DNA from: Bryobacterales bacterium
GTDB lineage: Bacteria > Acidobacteriota > Terriglobia > Bryobacterales > Bryobacteraceae
Direction: 5' to 3'
NCBI GenBank assembly: GCA_019261985.1
Contig: JAFAQY010000132.1
Coordinates: 88,105 to 152,104, forward strand
Length of the DNA stretch: 64,000 nucleotides
Part shown: positions 26,880-35,941 of the stretch, piece by piece
Position numbering within the stretch: the first letter of the stretch is position 1
Layout: every line of letters starts with the position of its first letter
Notes under the pieces: generated by a model
The model's database searches: none
Told to the model about the DNA's origin: nothing
The model's input: only the letters and a program-made list of their open reading frames with translations
Made by a program: the position numbers and the translations under genes

Positions 26880-29540
26880 TCAAAAATGCGATTCGGAATC
26901 CACGATCGGACTCTGTTGGCCCGCCGCCCGGGCCCGCACCTCGCGCTCGATTGTTTCCACGCGGCAGGCATCCCTGTAATCGCACCACTCGCATTTTTTC
27001 GAATCGCGGGGCTTCACGGCGATCACGCCCGACGTTATGGCGTGGTGCGCGTCGCTAGCGGACCGCGCAGCGCTATCCATCAACTCGCGAAGAGTATCGG
27101 GAAGACAGGACGTGCCGACCCCCTCCAGTCCGGGCATTGTCAGATGCCAGCCATCCCACGTGGAATCCTTCTTTAGCCCGCAATAAAGCATGCCCGCCGG
27201 CTCCAATTTGAGCGCGCGTTCTGCGGCCAGCATATAAAGCCCGGCTTGGACGCGATGTCCTTGCTGGCTTTCCTGCACCAACTCGCGCATTTTGCTACCC
27301 GGACTGTATTTGTAATCGATGACGATTGTTTTGTCGCTCCGGCCGGTATCCAACCTATCGATCCGGCCGCGAATCGTCAGGCCGGGCTGCAATTCGAACC
27401 GGAACTCTTCCTCGATCCGAGTATTCGATTGAAGCGGCACGCCGGGATTGCCCAGATATGCTTCGAAATACCGCAGCAGCTCCAGCCGGACCGCCTCGGT
27501 GCGGTACGAATCGGGAATCCGTAAGCCGGCGCACGCCTCTTCAAAGGCGCGGTTCAGAAGCTGCGCGCCTAGCAAGGGCATTCGCGCCCAGTCCGCAAGC
27601 GCTTGATGCATGATCTGCCCTTGCACCAGAACGGTCAAGCGGTCGCGAGGAGCGGGAGGGCGCTCGCGGATATCCAGCGTTCGCCGGGCAAAGAACTGAA
27701 ACGGGCACTGAAGAAAGCTTTCGATACTCGACGGGGAAAGCTTGCGGTGCAGCTTCGCCAAGTGAGCAAGCGCGGCAGGCTGGTTGAGATTGGATACGGC
27801 AGGCGCAGGGGCGCTCCGGGATGGGGCGGGCCGCACAGGCCGATCGCACGCAATCGCGGGAGCGCCTTCCAGGAACAACGACGGAATCGTTTCTTCGCCC
27901 TTTTCGTTGAACCGCGAATAACTGAGGACGGTCTCCTCAGTCGCGCGCGTCGTCGCGATTTCGAACAAGAATCGTTCTTCTTGTTGGCGCAGGGCGGCGG
28001 TTGGCAGGCCGAGACTGGCGCGCAGCGAATCGGGCAATAGCGGATCTTGGCGATGATATTGCGGGAAGACTCGCTCCAGCAGACCGCAGACGAAAATTAC
28101 CGGGAGCTGCCACTGGCGAGCCTCATACACATCCATGATGTGGATCACATTACGGCGGCGATCGTCGACACGCAGCGATTCCAGCGAGAGTGCTGTCTCC
28201 ACATAGCGCCAGAATTCGCTCAGCTTCAGTGTTTCGCCCGAGCCAATCGTTGCCGCCGTTGTATCCACCGCTGCCTCGAATGCGGCGAGCGCCATGGAAG
28301 TGGAGCGCCATGCTTGAACCTGGTCGCGGCCGGCTGGGGCCAGTGGGATCGCGGGAACGGGAATCAGCGTGCGAAGCGATTTGAGTTTATCGGACCAGCC
28401 TCCCGCGTCGAGGCGCTCAGTGCGCCACGAGTCGAGCGTTCCCAAAATCGGAATAGGACAACTCGCCAAGGGTCCGCGCCCGGGGAGCTTTGTCCGCAGC
28501 TCGAAATCGAATTTGTCGCCAGCCGGTGTTGCGCCCAAGCCGGAAACCGGCATTCGGAGCAGCGACAGGAGTTCGGCGTTATCCCAGCCCTCCAGAAGCG
28601 TTCTTACGATTCCGGCAAGGAAAGCGATCGCTGGATGAGCGGTCAGTGAGTCCGCGAAATAGGATCGCGCCGGAATACCGAACCGGCCCAGCGTGGTCTC
28701 TACCAGCGGACCGAACGGATCGCGCCTCCGCAGAATAATCCCGATTTCTCTAAATTCCCGTCCGCGCGCGCTGTAATGCAGAATGCGCCGGGCAATTTCC
28801 TCCGCCTCGCGTTCCGGCGTGGTGGCGCTGAAGAGCGTGCGCGTCGATGCGCGGCGCTGTTCGGCAAGCCGCCGAACGGTAAATCCCGCTGCTTCCAGCC
28901 GCCTTCGCGCAAAATTCGATCCAGGTGACTCCGGCAGCGTGATCGTAACGGAAGCTCGGTTCGCCAGGGCCTGCACGAAGTCGAGTTCACTTTCGCCGAG
29001 AGTGAAAAAGCCATCGAAGATGATGTGAGCGGGCACAGGCGCGTGCTGTTCGCGAACGATTGCTGCCGCGGCGTAAACCCGCCGATTTCGTAACACAAAC
29101 CCTCGCGCGGCCAAATCGCCGCGAACATGCTGGAAGACTTCCGCGAGATCTTGGGGCAGCGCGCTCGCCGGCGGTTGATCGGGCAACTCCTCGATCAGGT
29201 CCGCCAAGCTCACATGCAGCCCGCGTGATTCGCGAATTGGGGCAAAACGCTCAGGGTTGAGTCTTTCCAGCGCATTCGCGATCGTTACGTGCAGCAGCGG
29301 CTCCGGAGCAGCTTGAGGGATCGCCGCGCTGAACAACTCAAGAAAACTGGCCAGCGTGCCTACACGGGACGGACGCACCGAAAAACCGGAACGCGCCAGT
29401 TCATGCCGAACATGCTCGGCCATGGTCGCCGTGGGCGTGATCAGGTATGCATCCGCGGAGGACCGGAACTGTCCCATTGCCGCCGTAGACTTGCCGGACG
29501 CCGGTGGTCCGGTGATTAGCAGATTCATACGCGCCATCAA
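26880..29540 (-). CDS. AddB-like helicase-nuclease (PD-(D/E)XK)
   Basis: 886 residues. N-terminal Walker A GPPASGKST, then a superfamily-1-like helicase middle. C-terminal nuclease with IRGRIDRLDTG...VIDYKYS (the D...D-x-K pattern of PD-(D/E)XK). An iron-sulfur cluster is indicated by one cysteine before the nuclease (SFLQCPFQF) and three after it (CEWCDYRDAC), as in AddB. The family processes double-strand breaks with AddA. No addA is present in this window. Its start overlaps the stop of the upstream 220-residue gene by 4 bases (ATGA). Confidence 0.85.
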   Translation of the reverse strand: MMARMNLLITGPPASGKSTAAMGQFRSSADAYLITPTATMAEHVRHELARSGFSVRPSRVGTLASFLELFSAAIPQAAPEPLLHVTIANALERLNPERFAPIRESRGLHVSLADLIEELPDQPPASALPQDLAEVFQHVRGDLAARGFVLRNRRVYAAAAIVREQHAPVPAHIIFDGFFTLGESELDFVQALANRASVTITLPESPGSNFARRRLEAAGFTVRRLAEQRRASTRTLFSATTPEREAEEIARRILHYSARGREFREIGIILRRRDPFGPLVETTLGRFGIPARSYFADSLTAHPAIAFLAGIVRTLLEGWDNAELLSLLRMPVSGLGATPAGDKFDFELRTKLPGRGPLASCPIPILGTLDSWRTERLDAGGWSDKLKSLRTLIPVPAIPLAPAGRDQVQAWRSTSMALAAFEAAVDTTAATIGSGETLKLSEFWRYVETALSLESLRVDDRRRNVIHIMDVYEARQWQLPVIFVCGLLERVFPQYHRQDPLLPDSLRASLGLPTAALRQQEERFLFEIATTRATEETVLSYSRFNEKGEETIPSLFLEGAPAIACDRPVRPAPSRSAPAPAVSNLNQPAALAHLAKLHRKLSPSSIESFLQCPFQFFARRTLDIRERPPAPRDRLTVLVQGQIMHQALADWARMPLLGAQLLNRAFEEACAGLRIPDSYRTEAVRLELLRYFEAYLGNPGVPLQSNTRIEEEFRFELQPGLTIRGRIDRLDTGRSDKTIVIDYKYSPGSKMRELVQESQQGHRVQAGLYMLAAERALKLEPAGMLYCGLKKDSTWDGWHLTMPGLEGVGTSCLPDTLRELMDSAARSASDAHHAITSGVIAVKPRDSKKCEWCDYRDACRVETIEREVRARAAGQQSPIVDSESHF

Positions 29541-30199
29541 TGCAGGTAGAAAAGGCTCAGGTGCGGAAGCCCCGCCGACTCTAGGAGCCTTCTTTCCAGG
29601 AACTGTTTCTCTAGCATCGCAAGCTGCTCCACAGCCATTTTGCCGCGATAAGGTTTTAACTCCAGATCTAAAGACCGGCGAGCTTCGAAGAGAGCCTCTT
29701 CACTCGCCGCGCTTCGCAGCCGCGCGATCAGCTTTTCCTCTATCGCCGTGAGCCGCTGCTCGAGTTGTTCCAGATCGCTGAACAGCGTATCGACATCCAG
29801 CGCGCCGACCGCGCAGGCCAAGTCGGCGTGTCCGGCGGCCTGCAGAGCCTCGGCGTTGCCGGCAATGAATCCGCGGACTTCGTCCAGTGAAAACGGCGGA
29901 GCGCTCTGGCGGCGGGGCCGCGGGGCATTTTCGGCCATCGCCTGCGCTTCCACCGCGATCGCCTGCGCACAGAATGCGAGCGAGTTTACCTTCTGCGTGC
30001 GGGCGCGGGCTGGGCGCGACCTCCACTTTTCAAAAGCCGCATCGATTCCGCGCAAGACTGCTTCGAGCGGTACGCCACCACCCTTCCATGCCTCAATCAA
30101 AGCCCAATCCAGCGGTGAAAGCAGGAACAGCGCGGTCCCTCGCACCTGGCGGAAATGATCTTCGATTTCGGTGAAGTAGTTGAAATAATTTTCGATCAC
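29537..30199 (-). CDS. Unknown protein translationally coupled to the AddB-like gene
   Basis: 220 residues, no membrane segment or known motif. N-terminal IENYFNYFTEIEDHFRQVRG is distinctive, and the middle and end are highly helical (LEQRLTAIEEKLIARL). Its final ATGA overlaps the AddB start. I believe I have seen orthologues next to addB in Acidobacteria but cannot confirm that from sequence alone. A recombination accessory protein is a reasonable but unproven role. Confidence 0.65.
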   Translation of the reverse strand: MIENYFNYFTEIEDHFRQVRGTALFLLSPLDWALIEAWKGGGVPLEAVLRGIDAAFEKWRSRPARARTQKVNSLAFCAQAIAVEAQAMAENAPRPRRQSAPPFSLDEVRGFIAGNAEALQAAGHADLACAVGALDVDTLFSDLEQLEQRLTAIEEKLIARLRSAASEEALFEARRSLDLELKPYRGKMAVEQLAMLEKQFLERRLLESAGLPHLSLFYLH

Positions 30200-30271
30200 G
30201 AAATGCTTTAAATCGTCACTGAGTGGGTAAAATCACGATATCAATATCCGACAGCACCGCGATACAGCCCG

Positions 30272-30326
30272 TGGTGGGGCAGGCTTCAGCCTGGCTTCAG
30301 CCTGCGGTGGGCTTCAGTCCGCCTCC
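30272..30326. repeat. Dispersed palindromic element (GGCTTCAGCC type)
   Basis: GTGGTGGGGCAGGCTTCAGCC followed by GGCTTCAGCCTG and GGGCTTCAGTCCGCC. Intergenic, upstream of the minus-strand 220-residue gene and downstream of the NUDIX gene. Confidence 0.78.
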
Positions 30327-30355
30327 GGCATTTCGCACTTCATATCCTGCCGCCT

Positions 30356-30826
30356 TCATCGCTGCGCGCCCGCGGAAAGCATCGCGGCCAGCCGGTCCAG
30401 AAACGCATCTTGCGCCTTCACCAGCTTGATGCGCGCGTTATCCAGGGTGAACCACTCGAAACGGTCGATCTCGGGAAACTCTTGCAGCTTGCCCGAGCGC
30501 GGCGGCCACTCGATCGAGCACGTGTTGCTGCGAAGGCCACGGGCATCGCAATCGTGCTCAAGCGCCCAAACACGCACCAATTTTCCGCTCGCCTGTTTCA
30601 CCTCACCCAATGGCCTTAACGGCTGTTCCAGACGGATACCGGTTTCCTCCTCGAACTCGCGCCGCGCCGCCGCCTCGGGGTCCTCGTTCTCGCCGTACTC
30701 GCCCTTTGGAATCGACCACGCATTCTCGTCTTTCCGTTTAAAGTATGGACCTCCCGGATGACCGAGCAGCACCTGGATCCCGCCCGCCCTTCTCCGAAAT
30801 AAAAGGATGCCCGCGCTGCGTTTCAT
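30356..30826 (-). CDS. NUDIX hydrolase
   Basis: 156 residues from ATG 30826, whose ATGA overlaps the stop of the upstream kinase gene; a longer reading from 31006 overlaps that gene and is not real. The NUDIX box GEYGENEDPEAAARREFEEE (about residues 42-61) fits Gx5Ex7REUxEE. It hydrolyses a nucleoside diphosphate linked to X. Last gene of the phosphotransferase-kinase-NUDIX operon. Confidence 0.9.
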   Translation of the reverse strand: MKRSAGILLFRRRAGGIQVLLGHPGGPYFKRKDENAWSIPKGEYGENEDPEAAARREFEEETGIRLEQPLRPLGEVKQASGKLVRVWALEHDCDARGLRSNTCSIEWPPRSGKLQEFPEIDRFEWFTLDNARIKLVKAQDAFLDRLAAMLSAGAQR

Positions 30827-31347
30827 AGGTAGCCTTTCTCGACCAGTACCGCGACGATTCTTCGCGCAGCGGCGTCTGCGTCTTCGGTATCGCCGCGCAC
30901 AAGCACATCCGCGTTGAGCGGCGGCTCGTATTCCGATTGCAGTCCCGGCACGCTGCCGCCGCTCGCAGCGCGGCGGTAAATGCCTTTCGGATCTCGTGCC
31001 ATGCATACGTCAAGCGGAGTGTCAACGTATACTTCGATGTACTTCGCGAAATGATTTCGTGCGGCGTCGCGATACCTACGCCGGTTCGCCGTGGCGTCGA
31101 AGATTACATGGACGCCATGCGGCGCCAGCAGCGTACCGATGTATACCATCTGCGAGTAAAAGCTCTCCCGCTCCTCTTCGCTGTAAGTTGGCCGCAGAGT
31201 AAGTACCTTACGTAATTCGTCGGATTCGAGCACGGCGCAGTCCGTGCTCCGCGTCTCGAGCTCATGCGCCAGTGCCCGCGCGATGGTTGATTTTCCCGAT
31301 GCAGGAAGTCCGGTGAGCCAGACCGCGAAGCCTTCGTCACGCGCCAC
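30823..31347 (-). CDS. Adenylylsulfate-kinase-like (CysC family) protein
   Basis: 174 residues. P-loop GLPASGKST (13-21), SDELRKVL, FDATANRRRYRD, and a YVDTPLDVCMARDPKGIYRRA segment match the CysC fold. CysC phosphorylates adenylylsulfate to PAPS. No sulfurylase (cysD/cysN) or reductase is nearby; it sits between an APH-like kinase and a NUDIX gene, so the substrate may differ from APS. Its start lies 11 bases inside the end of the upstream gene. Confidence 0.82.
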   Translation of the reverse strand: MARDEGFAVWLTGLPASGKSTIARALAHELETRSTDCAVLESDELRKVLTLRPTYSEEERESFYSQMVYIGTLLAPHGVHVIFDATANRRRYRDAARNHFAKYIEVYVDTPLDVCMARDPKGIYRRAASGGSVPGLQSEYEPPLNADVLVRGDTEDADAAARRIVAVLVEKGYL

Positions 31348-32428
31348 AATAAGCGTTCACCTGACTAGGGCTAAAGTCATCGCGCTCCAACACGCTGAGG
31401 CTGAAGGCCATCAGTTTCTTCCGAACGCCCTCGGCGAGATCCGGATACCATACTGGATGTGCCATTACCACGCAGCGAAAGACCAGAAATGGCGCGATAA
31501 CGCGAAGCATTTCGTGATCTCCGCTTCGCTCCAGGTACCGGTCCCAGAATCCGCGGAAGAGGGTTTCGAAACAGCCCTCCAGACGCCCGCTGCGCTGGAG
31601 GGAGAAGAAGACATAGTTCATGGTGAGGCAGGCGACATCATCCGCGGCATCGCCGAACTCGCCGCGCGAACGGTCCAGCACCTGAAAATCGACTCCCTCT
31701 CGAAATAGGATGTTCCACGGGTGAAAATCTCCATGTACTTGCACGAGCCGGTGCGTGAGGCCTTTCAGCCGCCATCGCCACTTCAGGCAGCGCCGCTCGA
31801 TGTCTTCAAGCACCGCGGCCGTGACGATCGCGTGCGGCGGGTAATTGTCCACCAATCCCATAATGCACTCGCCATGTCCGATCAGCTCTCGGATTCGGCG
31901 GACGTACAGGCCGGGATCGGCTCCCCGAACAGAATGAATCTGGACCAGGTAATCGCACAGTGCTGCGGCGCGGGCAACATCCAGTTCACCGAGATCGCCC
32001 GTCGCGAGCAGCCGCTCAAGATCGTTCGCATAGCTCTCGCCGTCGACGTACTCGGTCAGAAGGCAAAATTCCTCGACATCGCCAAGCGCGACGAGGCGGC
32101 CGGCGGATCGGATGCCGCCGACATCGAGCGATCGCACATGACGAGGCAGGCGATTGAACGCGCGGTGCTCCCAAAGCAACTCCTGAGCGCGATCCGCCAT
32201 ATGCTCATGCCCGAACGGCCCGGGAGTAATGGTGTGCAGTACGGCGCTTCGCGGCATGCCGCCCTCGCGCTGGAACTCCACGCGGATCGGGACGCCGTAG
32301 CCGTAGCCCTTTACCTCCGTGGGCGCTTTCGCGGAGATGTGGTCCAGGCGGCTCAATCGAAGAACCCTGACGGGAGCGCCTAAGACATCGCTCAGGTAAG
32401 CCTCCAAGGTCTGGTCGGTTAAAGCCAT
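31337..32428 (-). CDS. Aminoglycoside-phosphotransferase-family protein
   Basis: 363 residues. The APH/choline-kinase Brenner motif VHGDFHPWNILF (His232, Asp234, Asn239) and a downstream VLDRSRGEFGD with Asp252 stand in for the metal-binding aspartate. It phosphorylates a small-molecule hydroxyl; the substrate is unknown and not necessarily an antibiotic. First gene of an operon with overlapping CysC-like and NUDIX genes. Confidence 0.8.
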   Translation of the reverse strand: MALTDQTLEAYLSDVLGAPVRVLRLSRLDHISAKAPTEVKGYGYGVPIRVEFQREGGMPRSAVLHTITPGPFGHEHMADRAQELLWEHRAFNRLPRHVRSLDVGGIRSAGRLVALGDVEEFCLLTEYVDGESYANDLERLLATGDLGELDVARAAALCDYLVQIHSVRGADPGLYVRRIRELIGHGECIMGLVDNYPPHAIVTAAVLEDIERRCLKWRWRLKGLTHRLVQVHGDFHPWNILFREGVDFQVLDRSRGEFGDAADDVACLTMNYVFFSLQRSGRLEGCFETLFRGFWDRYLERSGDHEMLRVIAPFLVFRCVVMAHPVWYPDLAEGVRKKLMAFSLSVLERDDFSPSQVNAYCGA

Positions 32429-32484
32429 GTTCTCAACATTCGGTTTCGCTGGGTTTGACAGAATGGCACGCTATGATACCACTG

Positions 32485-32743
32485 ATGGCTAAACTTACTC
32501 TCGATAGCGCGGGGCGCGTTGTGATTCCGAAGAGCCTGCGCCAGGAGTTGCGCTTAGGGCCAGGCGATACCCTCCCAGTTGGAAAGCACGGACGAAGAGA
32601 TCCGGTTACGGCCCTTGCGCCCCAAAGCCCTATTGAAGAAAGAGCAGGGCGTCTGGGTGTGCCAAGGTGAGCCGGCGCGGATCTCGATTCCGGCCCTCGT
32701 AGACCAGCAGCGCGAAAAACGAATGCGAGACATCATCGGATGA
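32485..32743 (+). pseudogene. AbrB-family antitoxin with a +1 frameshift
   Basis: From ATG 32485 the sequence reads MAKLTLDSAGRVVIPKSLRQ and on to LGPGDTL, a swapped-hairpin AbrB/MazE domain. The frame then shifts by one base near 32574-32577 (one additional C) and continues coherently as QLESTDEEIRLRPLRPK to GEPARISIPAL and a TGA at 32741-32743. The intact product would be about 85 residues. It overlaps the start of the next remnant by 4 bases (ATGA), the standard arrangement for AbrB-VapC operons. Confidence 0.8.
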
Positions 32744-32907
32744 AATTCTTTGACACGCCGGTCTTCGTAGCGGCGTTCTGGCATGGACAGCCCGTGTCGC
32801 GAGTTTGAGGCTCGTAGCTTCGGCGACATCGAGCTTCCGTCACCTGGAATCCGGCTCATTTCAAAGCGACCGATCCCGCACAAGCTCACAAGATCTGGAC
32901 GCCCTGA
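32740..32907 (+). pseudogene. VapC-type PIN-domain toxin with an internal deletion
   Basis: Starts MKFFDTPVFVAAFWHGQP, a PIN-domain N-terminus with the first catalytic aspartate, then breaks (TGA after 21 codons). Another frame gives SLRLVASATSS, and a third gives TWNPAHFKATDPAQAHKIW with a stop at 32905-32907, which resembles a VapC C-terminus. About 90 codons that would carry the remaining active-site acids are missing, so it cannot be active. Confidence 0.75.
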
Positions 32908-33068
32908 ATCAGCCCATAACATCCCCCGGATCATGTGTGAGCGCCTCAACCCAGCGTGCGCGCAGCGCCTGGCGTGAAAACACGCGCCGCGCGAACACGC
33001 GCCTACTCATTTCAACTACTTAAGTGCGGCGCGGCGATTGCACCTGACCCAGGCCGGAGGAATGAGCC
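32908..33068. other. Gap after the toxin remnant
   Basis: Includes a short minus-strand ORF of 33 codons (32909-33010) that starts ATGAGTAGGCGC and codes RRVFSRQALRARWVEAL. It has no evident ribosome site and I cannot recognise it; it may be a gene fragment. Confidence 0.25.
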
Positions 33069-33272
33069 ATGACCAAAAAACTCGGCGTCATGCTTTCGTA
33101 CCTGTGCCTGTTCTCTGTGCTTGCGTTTGCCGCCAGTGACAATTCTTACTCGGCCCCGCCATTTGCCATCGAAATTCGCCAGTATCTGACAATGGCGATT
33201 GTCGGCGTCGTTTGCATCACGGGGGGCGTAATTTTGTTTATCAGGACGGGGCACTCGAAGACCAGCTCGTAA
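33069..33272 (+). CDS. Small secreted or membrane protein, unknown
   Basis: 67 residues. A GGAGG ribosome site lies 8-12 bases before the ATG. The first 22 residues form a signal peptide (LGVMLSYLCLFSVLAFA), and residues 41-58 form a membrane helix (LTMAIVGVVCITGGVILFI), so it may be a small inner-membrane protein with a periplasmic segment. No homologue recognised. Confidence 0.5.
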   Translation: MTKKLGVMLSYLCLFSVLAFAASDNSYSAPPFAIEIRQYLTMAIVGVVCITGGVILFIRTGHSKTSS

Positions 33273-33284
33273 AACTGCGGCATG

Positions 33285-33578
33285 CGGTGCCGTAAGCTCA
33301 GGCCCGACCGCCCGCTCAGCATCTGCGATGCTCACGGGCGCTACGATACTTTGAATCTGCTCTTTCGCCCCGGCGAAATCCGCGGCGACGCGCTGCACTG
33401 TCACCGTGATGTCCTCCCGCACGAAGCGGCGCAGCGGCCCGCCGCGCGCAGCCTCGACAGTCTTTGGCACGTGGCCGAACAGCCCGAACTGGTCGTCTTC
33501 TTTCGGTCGTGGCTCGAACAGTCCGCGCTGTTGTTTGGGTGTCGCAGGCTTGCGTTTTTTAAGCTGCTCCTCGTGACT
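33285..33578 (-). other. Possible decayed coding stretch, minus strand
   Basis: The frame reads HEEQLKKRKPATPKQQ, GLFEPRPKEDDQFGLFG and ARGGPLRRFVREDITVTV with codon usage like real genes. It has no good start codon (stop directly upstream) and loses coding character near 33290. I cannot name the family. The rest of the 33273-33890 gap shows nothing I can support. Confidence 0.3.
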
Positions 33579-33890
33579 AACCGGCGTTTAACTGCGCGGT
33601 GAGTCAGTCGCGGTCAGACGTGCTTTCTCTCGCGCCCGTACCTCTTCGTGGGGAGCGAAAAGCCCGGTTTGTAGGTGTAGTGGAGCCTTATCCCCGCCGG
33701 CGTTGTGACCTCCGACTGGAGGTTCGGAGCCGTCGTTCCCGGAAACCTCCGGTCCAGCTCCCGCTGGTGGCCCGCCTCCCCCTTCTGGTCCAGAGCGCGG
33801 AGGCACCGCTCGAGATTGATTTGGCCTTCCCTCAACTGGCCTTCGGAGGGCTTCGAAAACTTCTTTGGCGATCGGGCGCGCCTGCTCTGT

Positions 33891-35029
33891 GTGAAAAATC
33901 GACTATTATGGATAGCCACTCTGACGGCAATGGCGCTAACGGCATTGCAAGCCCAAAACCTAACCGGCGCGTGGCAGGGAGCATTGCAGGCTCCTGACGG
34001 CCGCCAACTCCGTACCGTAGTCAAAATCGCCTTAGACAACGACAAGTTGAAGGCGACCCTGTACAGCATTGATCAGGGCGGGACACCTATTCCCGCCAGC
34101 ACGATCACGAGGGACGGCTCCTCGATAAAGATGACGATTGCCGCGATGAACGGCACGTATGAGGGCAAGCTGAGCGGAGATGGCAATTCGATTACCGGAA
34201 CCTGGACTCAGGGAGGTCCCGTGGTACCGCTGAATCTCACGCGCGCCACACCGGAAACCGCGAAGGCCATTCCCGAGCCTCCGGCGCCTCCGGTGCGAAT
34301 GGCGGCGAACGCTAACCCGGAATTTGAAGTCGCGACCATTAAGCCAAGCGATCCCAACCGGCCGGGCAAACTTTTCACGGTCCGAGGTCAGGAGGTGATT
34401 ACAATCAACACCACTATGAGCGACATCATGACCATGGCCTATGACCTTCATGCGAGGCAGATCGCGGGCGCGCCCTCGTGGTTTGAATCGGACAAGTTCG
34501 ATATCGCCGGAAAACCCGATGCGCCGGGCCAGCCGAATGTCGCGCAAATGAAGATCATGCTTCAAAAGCTTCTGGCGGATCGCCTTCAGCTCAAGTATCA
34601 TCGCGAAAAACCGGAGTTGAACGTATATGCCCTTACTATGGGAAAGACCGGCGCGAAGTTTTCGAAGAGCGAGCGCGATCCGAATAGCCTGCCTGGCCTG
34701 TTCTTCCAAGGTCCGGGAACGAACTAAACGTGACCAACGCGACCATGGGAGAATTCGCCAATCTGCTCCAAACTGCCGTTTTGGACAAGCCGGTGCTCGA
34801 TCAAACCGGCCTCAAAGAAAAGTACGATTTCATCCTGAAATGGACGCCCGACCCGGGTCAGCTTCGCGGCTTGGGCGGTCCGCCGCCAGCTGCCGCCAAT
34901 GACAATCTGGATGCGCCTCCGGATCTGTTCACCGCGGTTCAGCAGCAATTGGGATTGAAGCTGGAGTCGACCAAGGCTCCAGCGGACGTGCTAGTCATCG
35001 ATCGCATTGAACGACCGTCGGCGAATTAA
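33891..35029 (+). pseudogene. TIGR03435-type secreted protein, frameshifted near its end
   Basis: From the GTG at 33891 a signal peptide (LLWIATLTAMALTALQAQ) precedes a domain starting LTGAWQGALQAPDGRQLR, a linker, then the TIGR03435 part (FEVATIKPSDPNRPGK, YDLHARQIAGAPSW). The frame ends at TAA 34725-34727, but the expected continuation is in another frame directly after it (NVTNATMGEFANLLQ, ...VLDQTGL, FILKWTPDPG) to a stop at 35029. A one-base loss near 34712-34724 explains this. The family is abundant in Acidobacteria; function unknown. Confidence 0.8.
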
Positions 35030-35039
35030 GCCTGCAACG

Positions 35040-35855
35040 TTATTTCCCCTGTTTGCCCGGCAAGTGCGCGGCGTCTTTCTCGTTTTCGTAGCAGATGTGC
35101 TCGAAGACGTCGGTATCGGGAAGTAAGCCCTCAACGAAGCTAATCGTAACCGGCTTCGTGAACACTTTCGGGTCGGTGACGGTCACCGTGACTTCCAAGT
35201 GGCCGAAATCGCGCCGGTGAAAGCGCTCCTGAACGCGCATTTCTTCGCTATGTCCGTGGCCGCGGGCATCCAGCCAGCTCGATTCATTGAATCCGGTGGT
35301 GTCGACCACCAAAGTGTCGCCTTCCCAATGGCCGATTGAATAGCCCAGCCACACGGGCGATGGATCTTTGGGAAAACTGCGTCCATCCGTGAACACCTGG
35401 CGGAAGATCGTTTCGACTTCATATAAGAACAAGATCTCGCCGGGCGTTTGGACGATCTTAAACGGCTCCGGCAGCAGATCGGCATGAGGGACACCATCCG
35501 GCAGGCAAAGCAGGTTCGGGCCAACCACTCCCGGCTTGCCGTGCTGCGCCAAAAGCTCCGCGCCGTAGGGCGTCAGGGGCTCCTCACCGCGCTTAAAGTC
35601 GGACAGGATGTCCCTGAAATATTTCGAATTCGGCGATTCGCCCAAGCCGTAGAGACCCGGACCGCGAGGCTCTGCCTCCGCCTGCCAGATTCCCGAAAGA
35701 TCGGGCTTACCGTTGACGTGAGGCACAGGCCCGCTCATGTCTACCTTTCCATCGGGGGTGCGAGGAGCACCGGGAGTCGGCTGGTTATGCCACTGGGCGT
35801 TCGCACTTAGGCAAACGAACGCGAATGCAACTGCAAGTCGGATGTAACCGCGCAT
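35040..35855 (-). CDS. Secreted protein of unknown function (Acidobacteria paralogue family)
   Basis: 271 residues. Signal peptide (YIRLAVAFAFVCLSANAQ). Conserved-looking DLSGIWQAEAE near residue 53 and GHWEGDTLVVDTTGFNESSW in the second half mark a family common in Acidobacteria. No function can be assigned. Its first 127 codons are duplicated at 41662-42042. The stop lies 10 bases from the end of the TIGR03435 locus (convergent). Confidence 0.7.
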   Translation of the reverse strand: MRGYIRLAVAFAFVCLSANAQWHNQPTPGAPRTPDGKVDMSGPVPHVNGKPDLSGIWQAEAEPRGPGLYGLGESPNSKYFRDILSDFKRGEEPLTPYGAELLAQHGKPGVVGPNLLCLPDGVPHADLLPEPFKIVQTPGEILFLYEVETIFRQVFTDGRSFPKDPSPVWLGYSIGHWEGDTLVVDTTGFNESSWLDARGHGHSEEMRVQERFHRRDFGHLEVTVTVTDPKVFTKPVTISFVEGLLPDTDVFEHICYENEKDAAHLPGKQGK

Positions 35856-35941
35856 GAATTTTATTAGACTACATACGCTCGGTCTTTAGTAAGCCTCTCG
35901 ACAGCGCTTTAGTCGGCACACCAAGCCGCAAGATAACCTGC

